A stretch of 64,000 bases of DNA from Flavihumibacter cheonanensis (GTDB taxonomy: Bacteria > Bacteroidota > Bacteroidia > Chitinophagales > Chitinophagaceae): the NCBI RefSeq assembly GCF_022352215.1, contig NZ_JAKRWF010000001.1:1116001-1180000 (forward strand). The letters are read 5' to 3'. Made by a program: the position numbers and the translations under genes. Below the pieces are notes generated by a model. That model ran no database searches. It worked only from the letters and a program-made list of their open reading frames with translations, and had not been told where the DNA came from. Within the stretch, counting starts at the first letter, position 1. Every line of letters starts with the position of its first letter. Shown here in pieces: positions 1 through 11,200 of this stretch.

Positions 1-18
1 TAATTATCACGCTCTGAT

Positions 19-1890
19 ATGAAGCTGCTTTACTCCGCCCTGATATTGTTTTTTATTTCGATATCATCTGTTGCACAAACTCCTTTCAGCCAGGACTCTT
101 CCTGGATCCGGGACCATTATAGTAAAATGGAAAATTATATCCCCATGCGGGATGGGGTGCGACTGTTTACATCTATTTACATGCCCAACGACAGTACTGA
201 AAAACATCCCATATTGCTTTCCCGAACCCCTTATTCCTGTGCTCCTTATGGAATCGAAAATTGGCGTGCTTTCTGGGATACGCACCTCAAATACTACATG
301 CGCGAAGGTTATATCATCGTGTTTCAGGATGTGCGTGGCCGTTGGATGAGTGAAGGCAGTTTTGAAGACGTACGTCCCTTCAAAAAAAATAAATCAGCCA
401 CCGGTGAAATAGATGAAGCCAGCGATGCCTATGATGCAATTGACTGGCTGGTAAAAAATCTACCCAATAACAATGGCCGGGTTGGCGTGATGGGGATATC
501 CTATCCAGGATTTTATACCACCATGGCTGCAGCCAGTGGTCACCCTGCTCTGAAAGCCGTGAGTCCGCAGGCACCTGTTACCGACTGGTATATGGGAGAT
601 GATTTCCATCACAATGGTGCACTCGCCCTTATGGATGGTTTTCTTTTTTATGCAGGTGGATTCGGTTACCCCAGGCCGTTACCAACGCAAATTCCTCCAG
701 TAAACAAGCTGAGTATTCCCCGCACGGATAATTATTCCACTTTTCTTTCCATAGGTCCGTTATCCAATTTTTTAAAACTTACCGGCGATTCAATCAAATT
801 TTGGAATGACTTGTTTGCGCATCCCGATTATGATAATTTCTGGAAAGAGCGGGATGCCAGAACAGCTATGTTTGACATCCAGCCTGCTGTATTAACGGTT
901 GGCGGTTTATACGATGCAGAAGATTGTTACGGTGCCTGGAACCTGTATAAAGCGATCGAAAAACAGAATCCGGGAATCAATAATAAGCTGGTCATGGGTC
1001 CCTGGTATCACGGCCAGTGGGCACGAGGTGATGGGGGTTCATTGGGCGCCATTCACTTTGGCAGTAAAACATCTGAATGGTACCAGAACCATATTGAACT
1101 TCCTTTTTTTCAATACCACCTCAAAGGCAAAGGAAGCCTGGACAACCTGGCGGAGGCAACTATCTTTTTTTCCGGTGAAAACAACTGGAAAAAACTGGAG
1201 CAGTGGCCACCCCGGGAAATGAACCCAACTCCACTTTATTTACAACCTAATGGAGGGCTCGACTGGTTGCCGGTGTTTGGGAAAAAAGCACCTACAGAAT
1301 ACATAAGCGATCCCAATAAACCGGTTCCGTATGCAGATGGTATTCATTTCAACAGAACAAGGGAGTATATGATCGACGACCAGCGTTTTGCGGATCGCAG
1401 ACCTGATGTGGTAAGTTTTGTGACACCTGAACTGGATAGCAACCTTACATTGGCCGGACCGGTAATTACCGATCTCCTGGTTTCCATCAGCAGCACAGAT
1501 GCCGACTTCGTAGTAAAACTCATTGATGTATTTCCGGATGATACAATTGCCTCATTAAGTGGCTTTCAACAATTGGTAAGAGGTGAAATTATAAGGGGCA
1601 AATACCGTAAGAGTTTTGAAGTACCGATTCCCTTCAAACCGAATAAACCGGAGCGCGTGAAGTTTGAGTTGCCGGATGTGGCGCATACCTTTAAAAAAGG
1701 ACACAAGTTGATGATCCAGATCCAAAGCAGCTGGTTCCCATTAATGGATCGCAATCCTCAGCAATTCATGAATATTTATGAAGCGAAGCCGGATGATTTT
1801 AAAAAAGCTACCATCCGGATCCACCATGATGGAGAACAGGCTTCCAATATTCTTTTACCGGTTGTTCCCGGGTCCTTTGGCAAGAACTGA
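19..1890 (+). CDS. CocE/NonD family alpha/beta hydrolase, exported
   Basis: Probable exported serine hydrolase of the X-Pro dipeptidyl-peptidase / cocaine-esterase family. Residues 1-20 form a signal peptide ending in SVAQ. The N-terminal alpha/beta-hydrolase domain carries the nucleophile elbow GISYPG with Ser161. A GGLYDAED segment near residue 300 and GPWYHGQW near residue 330 are placed to supply the acid Asp and the His of the triad. The last ~200 residues match the jelly-roll domain (PF08530 type), e.g. VSISSTDADFVVKLIDVFPD. The 623-residue length fits the family. Family members cleave esters, amides or beta-lactams; the substrate here is unknown. The 3' end overlaps the convergent PAP2 gene by 36 bases. 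The start is the first ATG and opens the signal peptide directly. Confidence 0.9.
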   Translation: MKLLYSALILFFISISSVAQTPFSQDSSWIRDHYSKMENYIPMRDGVRLFTSIYMPNDSTEKHPILLSRTPYSCAPYGIENWRAFWDTHLKYYMREGYIIVFQDVRGRWMSEGSFEDVRPFKKNKSATGEIDEASDAYDAIDWLVKNLPNNNGRVGVMGISYPGFYTTMAAASGHPALKAVSPQAPVTDWYMGDDFHHNGALALMDGFLFYAGGFGYPRPLPTQIPPVNKLSIPRTDNYSTFLSIGPLSNFLKLTGDSIKFWNDLFAHPDYDNFWKERDARTAMFDIQPAVLTVGGLYDAEDCYGAWNLYKAIEKQNPGINNKLVMGPWYHGQWARGDGGSLGAIHFGSKTSEWYQNHIELPFFQYHLKGKGSLDNLAEATIFFSGENNWKKLEQWPPREMNPTPLYLQPNGGLDWLPVFGKKAPTEYISDPNKPVPYADGIHFNRTREYMIDDQRFADRRPDVVSFVTPELDSNLTLAGPVITDLLVSISSTDADFVVKLIDVFPDDTIASLSGFQQLVRGEIIRGKYRKSFEVPIPFKPNKPERVKFELPDVAHTFKKGHKLMIQIQSSWFPLMDRNPQQFMNIYEAKPDDFKKATIRIHHDGEQASNILLPVVPGSFGKN

Positions 1891-3183
1891 GCCTTTTAAT
1901 TTTGTGACAATGATGGTACCGATTTCTTTTCCCTGGGTTACCCCATTTTCAATTGCATCCCTGAAATGAATGCCTCCGTAGAGTCTTGATATCGCAGCTT
2001 CCTGTGCCGCTTGCCGGAAGGATGTAAAGTTACGGGCCGGTAACTCAAACATGATTTCGGTGTCATCCGTGTACGCAAAATCATCTCCCAGTAAATGGGT
2101 TAGCACTTCTGCTGCTGCTGCCGAAATTACACTATGCCCGCTGGTATACTCCGGAAAGGGAGGTGTTTGCAACAAAGGCATCCATTTGGAATCAATCTGA
2201 CGGTTGATATAAGTCTCCGGACGGATACGATTGCTCCTGTACTTCTCATCCCAGCAACTGATGAAGCCATCCATTAGAGTGGCGGCCGTGATAACCTGTA
2301 CAAAAATAGCTTTGTCTAAAGGCAGTTTGGCTTTGGTGCTGGCTATGGAGGCGATATTCATCCAGTGGCCACCCGGACTGATTTTCTTGAATCCCACATT
2401 CATATGGCCGGAGCTGGCTACTGCAAAGGGATTGCAATCCCAGAAGGCAGCTATCTCCTTTTGCTCCTGGCTGGCTGCATTGGAAACCTCGTATACTTCC
2501 ATAGCCAGTTGATGAAAGGCGCTTGTTTTATCCTGGCTGAATGCCACCGGCGGCAAAGGCTTACATTGTTCTCCTGAATCCAGCAGCATTGGACGGATTA
2601 TTCTCCAGTTAGGCTCTACTGCCTCGATATAAGCGGGAGGTGTAGGATACCAGCTACCGGGTTGTTTGGAAGGCGTATACCGGATGCGTGCACTTAATTT
2701 ATTGTAATTATCGGTTTTACTAAATGCCAGTACATGTGTTACATATTTTCGTGCGATCTCTTTGGAATACTCCAGCTTTTCCGCCGTTATTCCTTTTTTC
2801 CGATATTTTTCTTCAAAAGCTGTTAGTTGTTTTTCCAGCATAAATCCGGAAGGCAATAATTCCTTTCCGGCTTCATAAATGCAATAGATGGCAGTGAATC
2901 CAACATCCAGTTTTTTCACATCCGGATGGATATCCAATTCGCGATACTGCCTGAAAAAACTTGACGGACGGGGAAGTTCCTTGTTCAAACTCGCCATAAA
3001 ATCATAGGCTCCCAAGGTAGCATAGGTATAAAAACGGGCTGCTGCAGGAGGGTTGACCACATCGTGCATCATCACCATGGTCAAAGAAAAAACAGCCGGT
3101 TGCAATTCTTGCTCAAAACCTTTTCCCTGCGATTTTGATTCAACGGCGATAAAGAAAAAAATACAACTAATTATCCAGCGCAT
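1855..3183 (-). CDS. Vanadium-dependent haloperoxidase-like / PAP2 superfamily protein, exported
   Basis: Member of the PAP2 / vanadium haloperoxidase superfamily. All three active-site motifs are visible near the C terminus: K-x6-RP (KYRSNRIRP, about residues 314-322), TSGH in PEYTSGHS (about 345-352), and SR-x5-H-x2-D (SRLYGGIHFRD, about 399-409). Residues 1-19 form a signal peptide, so it acts in the periplasm or at the surface. I start at the ATG at 3183; a TTG at 3192 would overlap the upstream stop. It follows the FG-GAP/UnbV gene by 5 bases, a pairing that recurs in Bacteroidota and suggests co-transcription. Whether it oxidises halide or removes phosphate cannot be decided from sequence. 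Confidence 0.88.
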   Translation of the reverse strand: MRWIISCIFFFIAVESKSQGKGFEQELQPAVFSLTMVMMHDVVNPPAAARFYTYATLGAYDFMASLNKELPRPSSFFRQYRELDIHPDVKKLDVGFTAIYCIYEAGKELLPSGFMLEKQLTAFEEKYRKKGITAEKLEYSKEIARKYVTHVLAFSKTDNYNKLSARIRYTPSKQPGSWYPTPPAYIEAVEPNWRIIRPMLLDSGEQCKPLPPVAFSQDKTSAFHQLAMEVYEVSNAASQEQKEIAAFWDCNPFAVASSGHMNVGFKKISPGGHWMNIASIASTKAKLPLDKAIFVQVITAATLMDGFISCWDEKYRSNRIRPETYINRQIDSKWMPLLQTPPFPEYTSGHSVISAAAAEVLTHLLGDDFAYTDDTEIMFELPARNFTSFRQAAQEAAISRLYGGIHFRDAIENGVTQGKEIGTIIVTKLKGSVLAKGPGNNR

Positions 3184-3188
3184 ACGGA

Positions 3189-6100
3189 TCAATACTTTAA
3201 TAATTGTAGTGGCATTCCTGTTAATCCTACCAGCAGATAAGAAGCTCCCTCTTTTTGAAAGGTCAGTGCAGATTTACAGTCGCCTTTTATTTTCAAACCA
3301 GTTTGAGGTTGGGAAATATACCTGAATCCTCCTTTTCCATCACCAGCTAGTAAACACCCATAGTTCGCTTCTATACTTCCAATCTTCAGCCGGTTGTCTG
3401 ATTTATTACCAAGCAGTAACAAATCAGGTTGGCCATCCTTATTAAAATCTTCTGTTAGGATTTCAGTTATAATGGAAAACTGAGCCTGCGCAGGTAAGTC
3501 CTGCTTTTCAAATCGACCTTTCTTATTCAAGAGTACCAGGGATTTACTTTCTGTTGCGGTTTTTTTACCTGCTTTTTCCAATTGATCCTGACTTATTATG
3601 TCCTTCATGGTTGCAGTTGAATAATCTTTGTAGGAAGAAAACTTTCTTCGCATGCTGTACATCTGGTCGTTCAGTTCATCCCTGCTTACAAAAGGATAAG
3701 AAACACCCTGTATATAAAAATTCAGGAAGGGATCAATGGATCCATTCTGATCAAAATCGGCATAGTAGAGTTCCATTGGCTGAGCCGGATCAAATTTCAA
3801 TTGGGTATTGGTACCAACATTGCCCGCAATGATGTCCTCATATCCATCTTTATCCAGATCACTGATGGCCAGTGAAAACCAGAGTCCGTTTAAACCTTCA
3901 GGAAATAACTTATCGGTTTTATCAATCCAGTTGCCCTTGTCATACTCAAATGCATGAATACCCATAAACTCTCCTACCAATACCAGTTCCTCGCGACCAT
4001 TTTTATCCAGGTCTGCCCAGGCTGCATCGGTTACCATGCCGATTTCAGCAAATGGAATACTGGCTTTTGAAAACTGACCTTTGCCATCATTGATCAAGAG
4101 ATAAGATTCAGGATTTACCGGATAAGCACCTGGCACAATCCGACCTCCTACAAAAAAATCCAGGTCCCCATCCCCATCCACATCCTGTGCTTTTACAACT
4201 GATTTGGCGGAACGATTGGTAGCAGGTAATGCAGTTGGAGCCAGGATGAATTTTCCTTTTCCATCATTAATGTAAAGTAGATCCTGCAAACTGGAATCAC
4301 CGGGTTCCTGGTAAGCATACCCTCCCATGGCGAGATACAAATCCGCATGTCCATCACCGTTAACATCGGCGAATTCCATATCACTGATAAAGCGGTTAAA
4401 ATCAGAAGCAGGAAGTGCTAGCTGTCTTTTTTCAAATTGCCCATTGGCCTGTTGCAGGTACAGATCCGGTCCTGTATTGGGATTTCCTGCCAGAATAAGA
4501 TCCATTCGATTGTCGGTATTCAAATCTGCCTGTTTGATAACCGGACCAGTTTGCGAATACATAAATGTCATCAACAATTGTCTTTTGAAATCATTGATTT
4601 CAACGGGTTGATGCTGATAGGCAATCCAGGATTTAGAAACCGAACTAAAGAGGGGTTGAAAACCTGGAGCAGGTGAAGTTGGAACTGTACTGGCTCCATA
4701 AGAAATAGTATGATAACCTGCTTTTACTCCCGTTAGTACCTGCTTTTTTTGATCCGGCCAAATGAGGATTACAGAATCTGCCTGTGAAGCGGTACCCAAA
4801 CCGATATGTTGATTAGCAGGCAGACTTGACAAATAACCGCGTGCAGGATTTACTTCAACATATTGTTTGGAGTTTTTGGTATAGACCAGGATTTTAGTTC
4901 CTATGCCAAATTGATTTTTGTCTTTATACTGCACCTGGATGTTCAGGTAATTTATAGGTCCTTTTTTATCGGAAGTATTTTCATAAACAAGGGCCTCCTG
5001 ATTGATACGGTTCACTACCAGGTCGAGGTCTCCATCTAGGTCCAGATCTGCATAAACTGCCGAACTGGATATCCCCGAACTGGTGATGCCCCAGGCTTCT
5101 TTCTGATTGGTGAAGCGGAGGTTCCCGGTATTCCGGAACATATAATTGTACAGGTTGGTGGAAGGCATTGCCTGCACCAGGTCCATGAGTTTCGCAGGCT
5201 CCCGGTCGATGGCTTTTCTTACTTTATAATCACCCCAGTACCGAAGAAAATCTTTATTCGTATAATCACGCAGATATCCATTGGTGATAAAAAGATCCTT
5301 GTATCCATCATTATCAAAGTCGGCAAAGAGGGGGCACCAGCTCCAGTCGGTATTGGATACTCCTGCGAATTGAGCAATTTCACTAAAAGTTCCATCTCCA
5401 TTATTCAATTGCAGCATATTGCGCATGTATTGCTTGTGCAATTGCTGACTGGTCATAAGTTCAAAGGATTCATAGTTCTCCTGGAGCTGTAATAATTTCT
5501 GTCGCTTATTGTCCTCCGGCAACATATCCAGGTTGATCAGGTCGGGTAGTCCATCATTATTGAAGTCAGCGATATCAGCGCCCATTGAGAATTGCGCAAG
5601 GTGACGAAAGCAGTCGCCCGCTACATCTTTAAACGTTCCATCTTTATTATTGAGATAACAATAATCCGGTTCATTGTAGTCGTTGGTAACATAGACATCC
5701 TGCCATCCATCCTGGTTGATATCCGCCACCACAATACCTAATCCATATGTAAGTGGATTCTGTCTGATGCCAGCAGAGGCAGATACATTGGTGAATTTAT
5801 TATTATCGTTGCGATAGAGTTTACTGCCGGCCAGTTCATCCACATCTTTTCGATACCGGGCCAGTTCCATATTGTCTATTTTCTTATTGCTGTGATTCAG
5901 CAGGAACATATCCAGGTCGCCATCATTATCAAAATCAAAAAAAGCTGCCTGTGTACTCAGACTTTTATCATCCAGTCCGTATGCGGCAGCGGACTCAGTA
6001 AAAGTGGAATTCTTATTATTAATAAACAATTGATTGCGGCGCAGATCATCTTCGCCTTTACCGGAATAACATACATAGATATCCAGCCAGCCATCTCCGT

Positions 6101-6473
6101 TTACATCGGCCATGGTAACACCGGTTTTCCATCCACCCTGTCTTCCTTTTAACAAGGGTGAAGCCTGCTGGGTGATGTCTTTGAATTTCCGGTTACCCAG
6201 GTTCAGAAAGAGTTTGTTATCGCCCATATTGGCGGTAAAAAAAAGATCGGGCAATCCATCGTTGTTGATGTCTCCTACTGCAGTACCTCCTCCATTAAAA
6301 AAATATTCATAGGAAAGTACATTCAGCGCCTCGGTTTCCACAATGGGATTGCTGAATTTCAATCCGGTTTGTTCGGCGGGAAGCACTTTGAAACGGGTAT
6401 CCTGGGCATTCGCGGCAAGCGTGAAAACCAGCAGCAGGGTAAAAGAAAGCAGTCGGTTCGAATTGGTTTTCAT
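3189..6473 (-). CDS. FG-GAP/VCBS repeat protein with ASPIC/UnbV domain (CRTAC1-like)
   Basis: Secreted 1094-residue protein with a signal peptide ending in AANAQ. It contains many FG-GAP/VCBS repeats with Ca-binding loops of the type D-x-N-x-D-G-x-x-D (DINNDGLPD, DVNGDGWLD, DFNNDGLPD, DKDGYED), typical of an integrin-alpha-like beta-propeller. A central ASPIC/UnbV domain lies around residues 520-600 (FGIGTKI, ARGYLSS, HIGLG, ILIWPD), followed by a second run of repeats. The function of the family in Bacteroidota is not settled; proposed roles are surface binding or Ca-dependent scaffolding. It is downstream of susC1-susD1, after a terminator-like hairpin, and upstream of the PAP2 protein, so it probably belongs to the same uptake locus. 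Confidence 0.92.
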   Translation of the reverse strand: MKTNSNRLLSFTLLLVFTLAANAQDTRFKVLPAEQTGLKFSNPIVETEALNVLSYEYFFNGGGTAVGDINNDGLPDLFFTANMGDNKLFLNLGNRKFKDITQQASPLLKGRQGGWKTGVTMADVNGDGWLDIYVCYSGKGEDDLRRNQLFINNKNSTFTESAAAYGLDDKSLSTQAAFFDFDNDGDLDMFLLNHSNKKIDNMELARYRKDVDELAGSKLYRNDNNKFTNVSASAGIRQNPLTYGLGIVVADINQDGWQDVYVTNDYNEPDYCYLNNKDGTFKDVAGDCFRHLAQFSMGADIADFNNDGLPDLINLDMLPEDNKRQKLLQLQENYESFELMTSQQLHKQYMRNMLQLNNGDGTFSEIAQFAGVSNTDWSWCPLFADFDNDGYKDLFITNGYLRDYTNKDFLRYWGDYKVRKAIDREPAKLMDLVQAMPSTNLYNYMFRNTGNLRFTNQKEAWGITSSGISSSAVYADLDLDGDLDLVVNRINQEALVYENTSDKKGPINYLNIQVQYKDKNQFGIGTKILVYTKNSKQYVEVNPARGYLSSLPANQHIGLGTASQADSVILIWPDQKKQVLTGVKAGYHTISYGASTVPTSPAPGFQPLFSSVSKSWIAYQHQPVEINDFKRQLLMTFMYSQTGPVIKQADLNTDNRMDLILAGNPNTGPDLYLQQANGQFEKRQLALPASDFNRFISDMEFADVNGDGHADLYLAMGGYAYQEPGDSSLQDLLYINDGKGKFILAPTALPATNRSAKSVVKAQDVDGDGDLDFFVGGRIVPGAYPVNPESYLLINDGKGQFSKASIPFAEIGMVTDAAWADLDKNGREELVLVGEFMGIHAFEYDKGNWIDKTDKLFPEGLNGLWFSLAISDLDKDGYEDIIAGNVGTNTQLKFDPAQPMELYYADFDQNGSIDPFLNFYIQGVSYPFVSRDELNDQMYSMRRKFSSYKDYSTATMKDIISQDQLEKAGKKTATESKSLVLLNKKGRFEKQDLPAQAQFSIITEILTEDFNKDGQPDLLLLGNKSDNRLKIGSIEANYGCLLAGDGKGGFRYISQPQTGLKIKGDCKSALTFQKEGASYLLVGLTGMPLQLLKY

Positions 6474-6512
6474 GATACATTCAATTTAAGAAACTAATTG
6501 CAATCAGGTTCT

Positions 6513-6549
6513 TAAAAAAAGAACAGGACCGTCACATGGACAGCCCTGT
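6513..6549 (-). terminator. Rho-independent terminator after susC1-susD1
   Basis: Read on the minus strand, an imperfect hairpin (outer stem ACAGG/CCTGT, inner stem GAC/GTC, small internal loop) is followed by a run of seven T. It sits 55 bases beyond the susD1 stop, so it should end most susCD transcripts before the FG-GAP gene. Confidence 0.6.
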
Positions 6550-6604
6550 CTTACGCTACATACTAAGAGAACTGCATCTTTCTGCTTAGCTAACCAGCAA
6601 TATA

Positions 6605-8224
6605 TTAGTTGGCAGCATCCCACCAAACTCTGCCAGTCCAGTTGTCGCCACCCTGAATATCACCGATACCAGCCTGGTAACTCGGGCCATTCAGAACAGC
6701 TTCATTCAATGGAATAATCTGGCGACGGGGAATCTGACCGCTGGAGAAACCACCAGGGAAGGAAACCGGAGTCAGATTCGGGAATCCTGATCTTCTCCAG
6801 TTATTCCAGGCTTCAACAAAGCTGAAGTAGGAACCAGTGGTTGCCCAATATTGTTCGTTGATCATTTTCAATGATGCGTTCAGGCTTGAAACATCCAGCG
6901 GATTGGCTGCTGCAAAAGCATCTGCCGTTGCTGCAGAGATGGCGGCAGAAGCATCCATGGTAGCCAATGTTTGCAAAGCTGCAGACAGACCATTCCGGTA
7001 ATGCAGCGCTGGATTTCCTGGTACTGTCCAACCTCTTGCAGACGCTTCTGCCAGCAGGAAGGAGGTTTCAGCAGAAGTCATCACAACCAATGGTGCATTC
7101 AGATTGGTAGTGAGGGCTGCACGAGGACGGCTATATCTTCCGATTGGAGAGAAATCGCCACCAGTACCAGTACCACCCGGATAACCAGGAGCATTGGTAA
7201 TGTCCTTGTCACCTTCGTTCATGTCATAACCATTTGGCAGTCCAAGTTGAATCCCAGCTGTGTTGTCACCAGCAATAGCAACATTCGAAGCCGCTGCAAT
7301 ACCTGCAGGTGGAATTTCGGCCACAGCAGTCAAACGGGGATCATTGGTTGCTTTCAGGAAATCAATGAAGTTTTTGCTCCAACGAACCTGGTAGAAATCA
7401 TCCGATACGCGAATAGCGGAGGAATTCGGGTTACCGTAGCCGTTAGCAAAATCCATGCGCAACACATAATTATCCTCAATACTTGACATTGGTCCGCCAG
7501 CTGCTGCTTTTTCAGCCCACTGTCTGGCTGCTGCTGCATCTACTTTTGTCATACGCATGGCCATACGCAACATGAGGCTATAGCCTAGTTTTTTCCATTT
7601 ATCGATATTTCCACCATATGTTGAGATATCATTTGTGAAGGCTGGTGCTGAGGATGAGAAGCTGTTAATAGCTGTTTCTAACTCTGCCAGCAATCCGAGA
7701 TAAACATCTCTCTGATTATCATACTTAGGATTGTTAATACCCTCATCTCCTCTCAATGCTTCACTGTAGGGAATAGGGCCATACAGATCCGAAATAAAGG
7801 CAAGGTGCATTACCTGTACAATTTTCGCTGCACTTCTAACATTTACTTTAGAAGGATCATCACCCAGCAATTTTAATAATTGCTGCGCCTGAGTTGCCCC
7901 ACTAAAGCTATTGTTCCAACTATTCGCAGTATAAGAGTTGATGTTACTGGATGGAACATACTTGTCCATGTTGGAGTAGTAGGTTGCACCACCTGTTGAC
8001 GTGGAAGCGAGTAATTGTACCCAGCCTGCCTGAAACAGGAGGCTTCCTGCATATCCAGTCATGGTTCCTACATAACTACGCTGCGCTGCAGGCAATAAAT
8101 AGGCTCCGTCAAAATTGCCCGGGGAAATTCGAAGTGGATCGGTGTTCAGCTCTTCAAATCCTTTGGTACAGCCAACCTGCAAGCCAGCCAGCAGAATTCC
8201 AGAATATATGAGTAGTTTTTTCAT
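6605..8224 (-). CDS. SusD/RagB-family surface lipoprotein (SusD1)
   Basis: SusD-like glycan- or nutrient-binding lipoprotein of 539 residues. The lipobox is visible at the N terminus (LLAGLQVGC, Cys about residue 19), followed by KGFEELNTDP, typical of SusD proteins. The body has SusD-like helical repeats (AAKIVQVMHLAFISDLYGPIPYSEA; YSLMLRMAMRMTK) and the usual C-terminal RRQIIPLNE segment. It resembles the SusD-like_2 branch often paired with medium-size SusC proteins. Acting with SusC1, it would cap the outer-membrane transporter and capture ligand. Its gene follows susC1 by 11 bases, so the two form one transcript ended by the hairpin at 6513-6549. The ligand is unknown. Confidence 0.95.
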   Translation of the reverse strand: MKKLLIYSGILLAGLQVGCTKGFEELNTDPLRISPGNFDGAYLLPAAQRSYVGTMTGYAGSLLFQAGWVQLLASTSTGGATYYSNMDKYVPSSNINSYTANSWNNSFSGATQAQQLLKLLGDDPSKVNVRSAAKIVQVMHLAFISDLYGPIPYSEALRGDEGINNPKYDNQRDVYLGLLAELETAINSFSSSAPAFTNDISTYGGNIDKWKKLGYSLMLRMAMRMTKVDAAAARQWAEKAAAGGPMSSIEDNYVLRMDFANGYGNPNSSAIRVSDDFYQVRWSKNFIDFLKATNDPRLTAVAEIPPAGIAAASNVAIAGDNTAGIQLGLPNGYDMNEGDKDITNAPGYPGGTGTGGDFSPIGRYSRPRAALTTNLNAPLVVMTSAETSFLLAEASARGWTVPGNPALHYRNGLSAALQTLATMDASAAISAATADAFAAANPLDVSSLNASLKMINEQYWATTGSYFSFVEAWNNWRRSGFPNLTPVSFPGGFSSGQIPRRQIIPLNEAVLNGPSYQAGIGDIQGGDNWTGRVWWDAAN

Positions 8225-8235
8225 GTTCTAAAATT

Positions 8236-11200
8236 TTAGTTTTTACTTCCATTTTTAAAACGGAGGTTCAGGTTAAATCCAAGCGTACGAGCTGTTGGCA
8301 AACTGGTTCCTTCAATTCCGAGATAGTTGATGTTTGCACCGAATGACGCTTCTGGATCGATGTTATCGGTTTTCTTCATAAGGTAAAACAGGTTACGTCC
8401 AACCAGTGAAAGGGTTGCGCCTCTGAACAGGGGAACCTTGTTGAACAGATTATCCGGGAAGTTATAAGCCAGGTTAACCTGACGCAGTTTTACGAAATCA
8501 CCATCCAGTACGTTGGTTTTGGTAATTCTACGAGCAAGCTCAGTATAGTAAGACTGCGCATCAGCTGCAGTAGTGTTTTGCTGACCATTCTCAAGGAATC
8601 CTACAGTAATTCCAGTTTCACGACCTTCCAGTGTCATCTTGTGCAAGCCACGAGTCATAGCATAGTGCTGGGTAGCTGACAGGATCTTGTTTCCGTAGTT
8701 GAAATCAATCAGGAAAGAGAAAGTGAAACGCTTGTAGTTGAATTCGTTATTCCATCCACCATAATGAGTAGGCAATGTGCTTCCCATTGGGATCAGGTTA
8801 CCACGAAGTGGCAATCCGGAACCATCCACCAGGATATCACCTTTGGCATCATAACGATAATCAAATGCAAAGATCTGAGGACCTGCCAAACCTACGGCAT
8901 AAGCAGTAACCGCATTTCCAATTACGGCACGGTTAGTACCCAGGTTCAGGTTGGTTCCGTTTGGATTGGTAGCCAGAATTTTGTTCTTCACATAAGTAAA
9001 GTTCAGAGAGGATGTCCAGCTAAAGTTCTTGGTCTGAACCGGAATTGCGGTCAGCTGAACTTCAACGCCTTTATTCTGAGTTGAACCGGTAGCAACGAAA
9101 CCACTGGTGAAACCAGAAGAAATACTATAAGAAGCAGGCATGATCTCGTCTCTTGTTTCGCGGGTATAAGCAGCGAAGTCAAGGTTCAAACGGCTGTTGA
9201 AGAAACGCAAATCAAATCCAACTTCAAACTCTGTTACTGCAAATGGACGCAACAGACCATTCGGAAGTGATTGGCTATAGTTACCTAATGGAAGACCATT
9301 GTAAGTATTACCTAAGCTATAATACAAAGAGGTAGTGTAAGGGCGCTGCGGCTCACCACTGGTTTGTGCGAAAGATGCTCTGAACTTACCATAATTCAAT
9401 GCTTTCGCATTCAGCAAATCATGGAATACAAAGCTCGCAGAAACAGAGGGTGTGAAGATACCTGCAACATCTGTTGGGAAAGTTGAGTACGCATCATAAC
9501 GACCTGTAGTACTCAGGGTAATCAGGTTCTTATAAGCGAAATCAAGTGAATAAAACGCTGAGTTTACCTGCTGTTTAGAATAACCGTAACCCCTGTTAAA
9601 GTTAACTACGTTGTTGAACGTGTACTGGTAGGGTACGATGAACGGACCACCACCAACTGAAATGTTTTCATTTCTGTTAACCCGCTTGTTGGCACCAAGT
9701 GTAAAGTCCATGGAAATATCATCAGTCAGGTCACGATTACCACCCACCAACAGTTCATAGTTAATCTCAGTAATCTGAGATTTTCCGATGCCGTTCAAAC
9801 CACCGCGACGATCCTGCGAGTAGGCAGTTCCCCAGGGTGTTACACTGAAACTATTGTCATCGGAATTGTCATATCCCATACGACCCTGAACATACAACCA
9901 CTTGAATATGTCGTACTTAACAGATGGAGTTACGATTATACGACGACGGCCCAGGTCATTTCTGAATTGATTTACTACGAAGTAAGGGTTCGTAACAAAG
10001 ATATCATCACTGAATACCACTTCGTTGCCTGTAGTTGGATCAAATCCGGGAGCCAGCCAGCGAATGTCTACGTTGTTGGCCAGGAAGAAACCATTGTTGG
10101 CATTCAATGGACCATCACTCAGGTAAGGGCGGTTTTGTGAACGTTCATCAATATAATTACCAATCATGCTGATGCTTAGCTTATCGGTAATTCTTTGCGT
10201 GAAGTTCATGTTTACCGTATTACGCTTCAATCCACTGTTTTCCAAAATAGATTTGCTATCCAGGTTGGAGAAGCTAATACGGAAATTACCCATATCGCCG
10301 CCTCTTGAGAAAGCAACGGTATTGGTCATACTTGGAGCTACACGATAAAAGTTATTGATATTTCCGCTTACTGCTGAATAAGGACGGGTAGAACCATCAA
10401 ACTGAGTAATTGGAGAACCATCCAAACGAGCACCCCAGCTCAAACGGGCAGTTGTTTGTGCCGCTGCAGCACTACCAGGTTTTTGACCACCAACACCCTG
10501 ACCATATACAGTCTGAAAATCAGTGAAATCCAGTGCACGATCAGACATGTAGTTGAGGTTATAATCAATATTATAATCACCTCTTTTAGCACTCTTGGTA
10601 GTAATCACAATTACACCATTAGTGGCACGGTTACCATATAACGCAGAAGCTGACTGGCCTTTCAGCACGGTCATACTTTCAATATCATCCGGGTTAAGGT
10701 TACCCAGACCATCACCGTTGTCTGCACCACCCCACTCACCGGCTGCACCACGTTGCGCGTTCTGCATGGGAACACCATTGATTACGATCAGGGGAGCACC
10801 TGCACCGTTCATAGAAGGCATACCGCGAAGCAACAACTTGGATGTACCACCCGGACCAGAAGATGTGCTGGACACTTTCAAACCGGAAACGCGACCAGCC
10901 AAGGCATTACCTACGTTGGTTTCACGTCCCACTGAAAGGGCGTCATTTTTTACAGTTGTTACTGCGTAACCTACTTTCCTGGCCTCTTTTACGATACCAA
11001 GCGCAGTTACTACCACCTCATCAAGCGATCCCTCACCCTGATCAAGTGACAGCATCAAGCTGTTTTCGTTGGCATCCACCGAAACGGTTTTGGTGGTGTA
11101 GCCAACCGAGCTAATGTCTAATTGAAATGCTCCCTCAGGTACCGTCATGGTAAAGGAGCCATTGGCGTCGGTCACCGCCGAGAAATTCTTCCCTTTCACT

